Below are positions 7,892-15,100 of a stretch of DNA of 16,113 nucleotides, one piece after another. Source of the DNA: an uncultured bacterium (GTDB taxonomy: Bacteria; Planctomycetota; Phycisphaerae; Phycisphaerales; SM1A02); assembly GCA_903867275.1 (NCBI GenBank), contig CAIPQY010000038.1:1-16113 (forward strand). The letters run 5' to 3'. The notes under the pieces were generated by a model that saw only the letters and a list, made by a program, of their open reading frames with translations, was not told the DNA's origin and did not search any database. Position 1 is the first letter of the stretch. Each line of letters begins with the position of its first letter. Position numbers and translations under genes: made by a program.

Positions 7892-7947
7892 AGGGACGGG
7901 GGTCATTATTGGACATCGATTGACGTCCAATAACGACCCCCGTCCCT
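7892..7947. repeat. 23-bp near-perfect inverted repeat between aspS and trxB
   Basis: Arms 7892-7914 and 7925-7947 are reverse complements at 22 of 23 positions. The single mismatch is A7905 against C7934. The loop is the ten bases ATCGATTGAC. Each arm has a G/C block (AGGGACGGGGGTC) followed by an AT block (TTATTGGAC). It lies between two converging stop codons, 1 base from the aspS TAA and 10 bases from the trxB stop. RNA from either strand would fold into the same long hairpin, so a two-way terminator or 3'-end protector is plausible, although no T-run follows. The composition and design also fit a REP-like or small non-autonomous mobile repeat. I recall similar palindromes scattered in bacterial genomes but cannot confirm that here. 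Confidence 0.85.
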
Positions 7948-7957
7948 CTACCGCGAG

Positions 7958-8935
7958 TCAGTGAACGCCGTTGGCGGCGAGCCAGCGCTCGCAGTCGATC
8001 GCGGCCTGACAGCCCATGCCCGCGGCGGTGATCGCCTGGCGATAGGTCTGGTCGGCCAGGTCGCCCGCGGCGAACACGCCCTCGAGGTTGGTCTGGCTGC
8101 CGCGCGTGCGCAGCACCACATAGCCCTTCTCGTCCAGTTCCACGCCGCTGCCCTGCAGGAACTTCGTGGCCGGCGAGTGGCCGATCGCGATGAACAGGCC
8201 GCGCACCTCCAGCGTGCGCGCGGCACCGGTCTTCAGGTTCTTCACCACCACCGACTGCAGCGTGTCCTGTCCCACCACGTCCTCGACGGCGCTGTCCCAC
8301 ACCATCTCCACCTTGGGATTGCCCAGCACGCGATCCTGCATGCTCTTGCTGGCGCGCAGCGAGTCGCGGCGATGGATCACGTAGACCTTGCTCGCGAACT
8401 TGGTGAGGTAGCTGGTCTCCTCCATCGCGGTGTCGCCACCGCCCACAACCGCCAGCGCCTGATTGCGATAGGCCGGCAGCGCGCCGTCGCACACCGCGCA
8501 CGCGCTCACGCCGCCGCCGTTCTGCGCAAGCCGCAGCTCGTTTGGATGCCCCAGCCAGTTCGCCGTGGCACCCGTGCTGATGATCACCGAATGCGCCTGC
8601 ACCTTCTTGCCGTCCGAGTCGGTCATCGTGAAGGGGCGCTTGCCGAATTCGCAGTGGTCGATGTTGGCGTCCACCACGCGCGTGCCGAATCGCTCGGCCT
8701 GCTCGCGGAACTTGGCCATCATCTCGGGGCCCGTCACGCCATGCGGGAAGCCGGGATAGTTCTCCACCTCGGTGGTCAGCATCAACTGACCACCCGGCAG
8801 CACCGGAGCGGGATTGGTCTGCGGAACACCCACGTACACCACCGGATTCAGGTTGGCGCGCGCGGCGTAGATGGCGGCCGTCCAGCCAGCCGGGCCGCTT
8901 CCGATGATCACCACGTTCTCGATGCCAGTCGACAT
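7958..8935 (-). CDS. trxB: Thioredoxin-disulfide reductase TrxB
   Basis: FAD enzyme that reduces thioredoxin with NADPH in the cytoplasm; 325 residues, close to the family's usual 315-330. The FAD-binding GSGPAGWTAAIYAARA is at residues 12-27 and PGGQLMLTTEVENYPGFP at 47-64. The redox-active pair is in CAVCDG (C146, C149; most relatives have CATCDG). The NADPH site is VVGGGDTAMEE (163-173) with HRRDSLRASKSM (188-199), and the C-terminal FAD motif is GVFAAGDLADQTYRQAITAAGMG. The double Cys with the GGGDTA and HRR motifs separates it from ferredoxin-NADP reductase relatives. ATG 8935 is chosen because GGAG lies 8 bases upstream; the GTG at 8944 overlaps that site. It lies 40 bases downstream of the secreted-protein gene on the same strand, probably in one transcript, and converges on aspS. 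A small GGGCC/GGCCC hairpin (8957-8970) sits in the gap. Confidence 0.95.
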   Translation of the reverse strand: MSTGIENVVIIGSGPAGWTAAIYAARANLNPVVYVGVPQTNPAPVLPGGQLMLTTEVENYPGFPHGVTGPEMMAKFREQAERFGTRVVDANIDHCEFGKRPFTMTDSDGKKVQAHSVIISTGATANWLGHPNELRLAQNGGGVSACAVCDGALPAYRNQALAVVGGGDTAMEETSYLTKFASKVYVIHRRDSLRASKSMQDRVLGNPKVEMVWDSAVEDVVGQDTLQSVVVKNLKTGAARTLEVRGLFIAIGHSPATKFLQGSGVELDEKGYVVLRTRGSQTNLEGVFAAGDLADQTYRQAITAAGMGCQAAIDCERWLAANGVH

Positions 8936-8975
8936 GCCGGTCACTCCGTTGCTGAGGGGCCACGCGGCCCGCGGT

Positions 8976-10481
8976 TCACTTGATCAGTCCGGCCTTCTGC
9001 GCCAGTTGCCTCGGCGGCGGCCACATCACGATGTCGCCCACGCCATCCGGCGGATCATGCTTCGCGGTGTTGCCGTCCTCGTGATCGCCGCCAAGACTCC
9101 ACAGCAGCGCGCCCGTGGCGGTCACCTGACCCCACGCGGTGTCGATCGCCTGCGGCTTGCTGCCCACGTCGCGATACTCGAATGCGCCGTACTTCTTCGA
9201 GTACGGATCCATGTTCATGCGTCGCAGCGCGAACTGCGGGAACACCTGGTTGATGTCGCGCGGCCACTGCTTGCCGTTCTCCATGCGGAACCCGCACAGA
9301 CCCATCGACACGCAGGTGCCGTCGATCTCGGCGATCACGCGCATGCGCAGCGCGAACACGCGCTGCATGTCGCCCAGCAGCAGGCTGACCGACGCGTAGC
9401 GCACCGCGTTCAGGTTGCTGAACTCGCTCGGCTGCTCGTTCATGGGGTCGTAGAAACGCATGCGCCAGCGACGCCACCAGTCGTCGTACACGCTTTCCAG
9501 ACGCTCCTTCGAGGCATCGAGACTGCCGTGCACCTCGGCGATCGCGCGCCACTGCGCGGCGGCACCGAAGCGCGTGATGGGCGCCGACTCGGCCTGATTG
9601 CGGCCAAAGCGCTCCGCGAACGCGGCGGCATTGGGCTGGCCATCGGCGCCGAACGCCTGCACCAGCACCGACTCCACCACCACGCGGTCGCCCTCGGGAA
9701 TCTCCAGCCGCTTCATGCGCTCGTTCTCGCCGCGCTTGAGCATGGGGTACTCCTTCAGCGAGAACTTCTGCAGGGTCGCCTCTGGAATCTGATCCAGGTG
9801 ATCCGCCAGGAACACGCGGTGCGCCTCGAGCGAACTCGCCAGCAGTTCAAGGGCCACCACCTTCTCCGTGGACATGCGCTGTTCCGCCGCCTGACGAAGC
9901 ATGCGCAGGCCATCCACGCCAACCTGGAAGGCGCCGTCGAAATTCTTGGCGGCACCCAGCCGCTGCATCTCCAGGATCGCGTAGGCGGCCAGGCCGCGCA
10001 CCGCACGCAGGTACGGGAACGCCCCCTCGCCCACCGCCGAACCCGGCAGCGCCACCAGACCCTTCGCCTTCAGCGCCGCATCCACGCCCTGCTCGCCGTA
10101 GGACACGCCAAGCACGGACGATTCCCGCGAAGCGTTCAACGCCTTGGCAAGATCCGGGTTCTTGGCCGCCCAGTCGCTCCAGGCCTTGGCATCGGTCATG
10201 CCAGACCAGATGTCCGCCGGCATCGGCACCGAGCCATCGCCCGGCATCGCGCTGGCCTTCGTCCACGCGGGCCACAGCGTGGTGGCGGCGCGCGACTTCA
10301 CGCTGACATTCTTCAGCCACACATTCAGGCGATCGTTGATGCTGCCCTCGGCGGCAGTCGCCGGTGCGGATGTCTTGGCGGCGGGAGGCGTGGCGGCCGG
10401 CGCGGTCTTGGCGGCATCCTGCGCCATGGCAAGCGGACCACACAACAGCAGCAGCGCGGGGATGGTGTTCATGAATCGCAT
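8976..10481 (-). CDS. Secreted protein of unknown function, planctomycete-like
   Basis: Not recognised as any named family; 501 residues. The N-terminus MRFMNTIPALLLLCGPLAMA is a signal peptide. An Ala/Pro/Thr/Lys linker follows (about residues 22-45). Then comes a long, mostly helical body with many Arg/Glu pairs and two Trp-rich spots (WAAKNPDLAKALNASRES; YDDWWRRWRMRFYDPMNE). The C-terminus has LLWSLGGDHEDG and GDIVMWPPPR. Tails of this kind (a 'LxSxGxDxxDDGG...GDIV' theme) are, from memory, frequent in planctomycete secreted and pseudopilin-like proteins. There are only three Cys outside the signal peptide, two in CVSMGLC. The start ATG has GGAGG seven bases upstream. It is upstream of trxB on the same strand and divergent from the purD leader. 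An extracytoplasmic structural or processing role is a guess. Confidence 0.8.
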   Translation of the reverse strand: MRFMNTIPALLLLCGPLAMAQDAAKTAPAATPPAAKTSAPATAAEGSINDRLNVWLKNVSVKSRAATTLWPAWTKASAMPGDGSVPMPADIWSGMTDAKAWSDWAAKNPDLAKALNASRESSVLGVSYGEQGVDAALKAKGLVALPGSAVGEGAFPYLRAVRGLAAYAILEMQRLGAAKNFDGAFQVGVDGLRMLRQAAEQRMSTEKVVALELLASSLEAHRVFLADHLDQIPEATLQKFSLKEYPMLKRGENERMKRLEIPEGDRVVVESVLVQAFGADGQPNAAAFAERFGRNQAESAPITRFGAAAQWRAIAEVHGSLDASKERLESVYDDWWRRWRMRFYDPMNEQPSEFSNLNAVRYASVSLLLGDMQRVFALRMRVIAEIDGTCVSMGLCGFRMENGKQWPRDINQVFPQFALRRMNMDPYSKKYGAFEYRDVGSKPQAIDTAWGQVTATGALLWSLGGDHEDGNTAKHDPPDGVGDIVMWPPPRQLAQKAGLIK

Positions 10482-10505
10482 GCAGAGGCCTCCGAAGGGG
10501 CGGGC

Positions 10506-10533
10506 AGCATACCCCCGGACCTCGGGCTAGACT
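10506..10533. promoter_or_regulatory. Divergent -10-like elements for the secreted-protein gene and the purD leader
   Basis: In the 120-base divergent gap, the minus strand has TATGCT (10511 to 10506), placed to start a transcript just upstream of the GGAGG site of the secreted-protein gene. The plus strand has TAGACT (10528-10533), placed to start one about 65 bases before the leader ORF. Both fit TAnnnT, but no TTGACA-like -35 box is seen for either. Confidence 0.3.
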
Positions 10534-10601
10534 CGCCGACTTGCCATGCGCCGGGCCCCGTCCCGCATGCCCCACGCACTTGTCGCCTCAGGAGCCGTTG
10601 C

Positions 10602-10709
10602 ATGATCATTGGAATCCCGAGTGAATCGAAGCCGAACGCGCGCGTCGCCGGCATGACCCGAACGGGCACCATGTCGCACCGCCTTGCAACCACGGGCGGT
10701 CAGGCGTGA
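10602..10709 (+). CDS. 35-residue leader ORF, alanine-dehydrogenase-like N-terminus, overlapping purD
   Basis: A short frame with AGGAG seven bases before its ATG, the best ribosome-binding site in this part of the window. The product begins MIIGIPSESKPNARVAGMTR. The N-terminal signature of alanine dehydrogenase and transhydrogenase alpha subunits is roughly M-I-I-G-V-P-K-E-x(5-6)-R-V-A-x-T-x-x-G, and this ORF keeps IGIP, E8 and RVA with one residue fewer in the spacer. After about residue 22 the likeness fades and the frame stops. The rest of an ald gene (about 370 residues) is absent. Its TGA overlaps the GTG of purD (GTGA), so ribosomes ending here could restart on purD, whose own site is poor. 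It is either a decayed ald fragment kept as a coupling leader, or a small leader peptide that resembles ald by chance. Confidence 0.5.
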   Translation: MIIGIPSESKPNARVAGMTRTGTMSHRLATTGGQA

Positions 10710-12031
10710 GCGGCGGCGTGCCGGACAAGTGCAACGTGCTGCTGGCCGGCAGCGGTGGCCGCGAACATGCGCTTGCGTGGAAGCTGCGCCAGAGCCCACG
10801 CCTGGGCAAGCTGTGGGTCGATCCCGCCGCCAACGCAGGCCTTCGCCAGTTCGGCACCCCGTGCCCGCAGGGCTTCGAGCCACGCAACCGCTTCCATCTT
10901 GAGCGCTTCCTCGAGAAGGAGAACGTGCAACTGGTCGTGGTCGGCCCCGAGGCGCTGCTTGAACAGAGCTTCGCCGACGACCTTTCGAAGCCTCCGCAGC
11001 GACTGGTGTTCGGCCCCACCCGCGCCGCCGCGCGCCTGGAGTGGGACAAGGCCTGGTGCAAGCAGCTGCTTCGCAGCGCCAATGTGCCCACCGCCGAAAG
11101 CCGCACCTTCAACGCGCAGCAGATCGAGGCCGCACTGCACTATGTGCGCAGTCGCCCAGACCCCGTTGTGGTGAAGGCCAGCGGCCTGTGCGCGGGCAAG
11201 GGCGTGGTGGTGTGCGACGATGCCAAGCAGGCCGAAGCCGCGGTGCAGTCGATGCTGCTGAACAAGCAGCACGGCGACGCGAGCGCGCAGGTGGTGATCG
11301 AGGAACGCCTGCACGGCCAGGAAGTGAGCGTGCTGGCGCTGGTCGATGGCAGCAACATCTGGATGTTGGACGCCTGTCAGGATCACAAGCAGGTTGGCGA
11401 AGGCGACACCGGGCCCAACACCGGCGGCATGGGTGCCTACTGCCCCACACCACTGGCCACCCCCGAGGTGATGCAGTTCGTCGAACGCGAAGTGATGGTG
11501 CCCACCGTGGACGCACTGCGCCGCGAAGGCATCGACTACCGCGGCGTGCTGTTCGCCGGCCTCATGCTCACCCACAGTGGCCCGAAGGTGCTCGAGTTCA
11601 ATTGCCGCTTCGGCGACCCCGAAACGCAGGCCCTCATGATGCGCTGGCAGGGCGACCTGCTGGACGCCCTGTGGCGCACGGCCGAGGGCACCCTGGACGG
11701 AGCCGACATCGGCTTCGCCCGCGGCGCAAGTTGCTGCGTGGTGGTGTGCGCGCAGGGCTACCCGGGCACCCCGCGTTCCGGGGACTCCATCGAGGCGCTT
11801 CCGGAATCGATCACGCCGAACGACACCCAGGGCCTTCAATGCTTCCACGGCGGCACCAAGCCTTCGGCGCAGGCTGGCGGCCAGCCCCTCACTGCGGGCG
11901 GCCGCGTGATCGGGGTCACGGCGTTGGCGGCCGACGTGCAGCAGGCCTGCGCAAGCGCCACGCGACACGCGGCGGGCGTGCGGTTTCAAGGCGCGTTCTT
12001 CCGCCGGGATATTGGCCACCGGATCCGCTAG
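10706..12031 (+). CDS. purD: Phosphoribosylamine-glycine ligase PurD (GAR synthetase)
   Basis: Second step of purine synthesis: joins glycine to 5-phosphoribosylamine using ATP, in the cytoplasm. It is 441 residues, the usual length. Landmarks are the N-terminal VLLAGSGGREHALAWKL (11-27), VVVGPEALLEQ, and the ATP-grasp domain with PVVVKASGLCAGKGVVV and VVIEERLHGQEVSVLALVDG. The family signature DHKQVGEGDTGPNTGGMGAY follows, then FAGLMLTHSGPKVLEFNCRF and GDPETQALMMRW. The C-terminal domain ends in FFRRDIGHRIR, as in E. coli PurD (FCRKDIGWRAI). The start is GTG, overlapping the stop of the 35-codon leader; only a weak AGG precedes it, which suggests translational coupling. No other pur gene is in the window. 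A short GCCCC-AAC-GGGGC hairpin lies 15 bases after its stop. Confidence 0.96.
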   Translation: MSGGVPDKCNVLLAGSGGREHALAWKLRQSPRLGKLWVDPAANAGLRQFGTPCPQGFEPRNRFHLERFLEKENVQLVVVGPEALLEQSFADDLSKPPQRLVFGPTRAAARLEWDKAWCKQLLRSANVPTAESRTFNAQQIEAALHYVRSRPDPVVVKASGLCAGKGVVVCDDAKQAEAAVQSMLLNKQHGDASAQVVIEERLHGQEVSVLALVDGSNIWMLDACQDHKQVGEGDTGPNTGGMGAYCPTPLATPEVMQFVEREVMVPTVDALRREGIDYRGVLFAGLMLTHSGPKVLEFNCRFGDPETQALMMRWQGDLLDALWRTAEGTLDGADIGFARGASCCVVVCAQGYPGTPRSGDSIEALPESITPNDTQGLQCFHGGTKPSAQAGGQPLTAGGRVIGVTALAADVQQACASATRHAAGVRFQGAFFRRDIGHRIR

Positions 12032-12046
12032 ATCTGGCACGGGATC

Positions 12047-12059
12047 GCCCCAACGGGGC
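12047..12059 (+). terminator. Short GC hairpin after purD
   Basis: GCCCC-AAC-GGGGC forms a perfect five-pair stem 15 bases after the purD stop. The downstream sequence is A/C-rich rather than a T-run, so as an intrinsic terminator it is weak. It is the only candidate between purD and the next gene's promoter. Confidence 0.3.
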
Positions 12060-12104
12060 AACCGAAACCCCCGCCTAATCGAATGAATCCCCGCTCTTTG
12101 CGCG

Positions 12105-12132
12105 TTGCCGACAACGCCCAAACAGGTACGAT
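12105..12132 (+). promoter_or_regulatory. Probable sigma-70-type promoter for the protease gene
   Basis: TTGCCG (12105-12110), a 16-base spacer, then TACGAT (12127-12132). It is the best two-box match in the window. It lies in the 156-base gap after purD and would start RNA near 12140, about 50 bases before the chosen ATG at 12188. If this promoter is right, an alternative in-frame ATG at 12131 would lie upstream of the transcript start. Confidence 0.5.
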
Positions 12133-12187
12133 GCCCCGTTCTCGTTCGGCAGTCCCCCACGCTCGGTCAACGAAAGTTCGTCAGCCC

Positions 12188-15100
12188 ATGATCAAACTGA
12201 GTCTCTCGGTCTTCCTTGCCGCACTCAACACGCTGCTGATCGCAGCTGCGTCTCCGACGGCCACAACCACCACCAAATCGGTGCAAGTGGTTGCGCCGGC
12301 TTCGACCAAGGCCAACAATGGTGCGTCTATCGGCGTGAACGACAGCGATACTGCACAGACTGACGAGGCCACTGTCGAACCCGGCAGCCTGGAGGCCCGC
12401 GTGCTGGTGGATGTGGATCCCACCGCCCCCATCAAGCCGCGTCGCGTCAACTCCAAGGTGCCGGTCCGCGGCCCCGGGTCTTTGGAAAGCAGAATTTCGC
12501 CGACCAACCCTCGTAGCGGCAATGTGGTGTTCAAGGTGCGCGATGATCTGAAGGCGCGCACTGGCATGACTTTCGGCACCGAGCTCACCAGCGCTGCGAC
12601 CACCAGCGGGCAGGGACTTCGTCTTGCACCGACCGCAGGCCCTGGCACCGACAAGGACCGCGAACTGGATGAGATACGCGCCGTTCTGCACGGCTATACC
12701 GCCACGATCCGGCAGTGCGTCATGATGACACCCGCCGAACTCACCGCGCTGGAAACTCGTGCGCGCAACATCAGCCGCGTGGAACAGCCCGATCTGGCAG
12801 GCATCATCTACGCGCGCCCCGGTGCCGAAGGCATGGAGGCGGAACTCGCCGAACAACTCAACGCGTTGCCATCGGTCGAATACGCCGAGGTGGAGTACCT
12901 CCCGCGACCGGCCCAGGACTCATGCCAGCGAGATGTATCGTTGCAGAAGGGCGGCGGCAATGCGGGTAGTGATGTGGAATTGGGCAGTCAGTGCACCTAT
13001 TACACCGACAGCGCAGGTAAGGTGCAGAACTGCCCGGCGCCCCCGCCCGTGTTCATCGCACAGCCGGGCGACGGCGTGTATAACCCAGTCCCGGCCGGGT
13101 TAGGCGTAGTGCCATGCCACACAGCCAATCGCTGGAACGGATATGCCTCTGGGGTGCTCCAGGCGACGAAGTGTGATACGAATCCAGATTACACATTATT
13201 CACGCTTGCGTCCCCATCCACCTTCGATTGCACCCCAAATTGCAATCCGGGTGGCAACGGTTCCTGCAGCAATCCCCCGACGGGTTACACGTCAGTGCCA
13301 GGATGTCAGTACGGCTGTCAGGATGCGACCTGCGCTGATGTTGTACTTGGACAGGGTTTCACAAACTGCGTCAACCCGGATTCAACACAAGGCTGGGACG
13401 CCTTGTGCGCAACCATTGCAAACATCTACTGCGGGACCGTCACGGGATACTCCCCGTACAAGGCCACGTCCCCGTATGCGGCACAAGGAAGACCCGGTAC
13501 AGGATGGGCTCCGGATGAAGCGACCCAGTATTGCTACGTGCTTCCCCAAGCACTTCTGAGTTCCGCCTGGGCAAGTTCCACAGTCCCCTTCACCTTTGGC
13601 AGTAACTCCATCGGCGGATCAGTGGGCGGTACTGACGGAGATGCCTCAACTTATGACTCGTGCTTTGCATTGCGCGGCCCGGCAAACCCTCCAGCCATTG
13701 ACCCGGCGCTCGTCGGTGTCGGCGGGCCGTTTGCTCGACCGATTCCGTCCCTCGGGATCGTCTCCTACGCCGATATCGGCGATGGTTCTGGCATTCGACC
13801 GTGGGCATTTGCGTTCCCTTCCACTCCGCCAACGGGCAGCGTGGCTTACGCGAACGCGTTCTTGGAAGCCATCACTCCCGGTCCCGGAAGTTCAACTTTC
13901 GCCAGCATTACGGGCGCAACCTGCTCGCTTCCGCTCACCTTCGTGTACGGCGGGCTTTACCACTGGGATGTGAATCCGTCCCTTCCGAATAACGCTGAGA
14001 CGTTTGCGGAGTTCAACCCTTCGCTGAAGAGTTACCCCTACTACTTTTCGCACGACTGCCTTACTTCGAGCCTTGTAACGCCAGGTTGCTATGCAACAAA
14101 GTGCTGCACCTTCATCTGCACGCAAGACCCAAGTTGCTGCACGGTGGCGTGGGATGACAGCTGCGTATCTCTGGCTCGCAAATCAACCATTTGCGGCACG
14201 GCGTCACTCAACCCAGTCTCTTTCCCGCCGACGGGTGATACACCGAGTTTCGTGGGGCAACTCAATGCATCAACGCTCACGAGTCAAGGCCTGGCGGTTT
14301 GGAACTTGGGTCAACCAGTCGCAGCCTCCTGCAGTCAATATGTCGCGAACTATCCGACTGCTACGTCTGGACAGATTCCTCTCGGAGCGATCACAAACCA
14401 AGTGGAGCTTTCTGCGACCGCCGCAATGTTGAATACCGGATTCGGCGGTGGCGGTCTGGATGTTGCAACCGCGGTCGATTCCGCAAGCCGTAGTTACGGC
14501 GTTCCCGCAACCGCCCTGCAGGGACGCGGACTCAATGTCGGCGTGATCGACACTTCCGCCTTCCCGGATCATGAGTCGCTTGTCACCGCATACAACAGCG
14601 GCAGATTGATCGTCGAACCCGGACAGACGCTTGTGGTCACCCCGCCCGGTGCCACGCCGCTCATCGATCCCGATCACGGTACTGCCGTTCTGGCGATGCT
14701 CATCGGCCAACGAACGACTGGCGGAGGCGGTGTGGTGGGTGCAGTTCCCGAGGCGACCGCTTACTTCTTCCCCTCGGTAAGCGTGGAGGAGGCCGGACGA
14801 CTCCCGACTGCTCTTGCCCGCGCTGGCCAAACACTGCAACCCGGAGACGTTTTGGCGGTCCCGCTGCAGTTGTCTGGAAATTACTCCAATGACCAGGCCA
14901 CAACCCTGTCTGGTGTTCAGAACACGAACACGCTGCTTGGAATCTGTTGGAGCGTAGGAATTACGGTGCTGCAGCCTGCTGGTAACGGTGGGTTTGAAGT
15001 CCAACTCACTCCAAGTACCGGCGGCACGGATAACTTAGAGTCGTATTGCGTAACCGTCGGCGCTTGTTGGCCCGGACCACAAACATCCTTCCCAACTGGC

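Noticed and set aside
8957..8970. GGGCC-ACGC-GGCCC hairpin between the secreted-protein gene and trxB as a terminator
   Set aside because: It has only five pairs and no T-run, and the gap is 40 bases on the same strand. It is noted, but not called as a terminator.
8871..10709. 612-residue plus-strand frame over the secreted-protein gene
   Set aside because: It is antisense to a gene with a signal peptide and ribosome-binding site. Only its last 35 codons, with their own ribosome-binding site, are considered real.
12131..12187. ATG 12131 as start of the protease gene
   Set aside because: It overlaps the probable -10 box, and would put 19 polar, Arg-rich residues ahead of a compact signal peptide that starts well at 12188.
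14270..15004. 244-residue minus-strand frame inside the protease gene
   Set aside because: The plus frame carries the subtilase motifs here and is open throughout; the minus frame has no motif or start signal.
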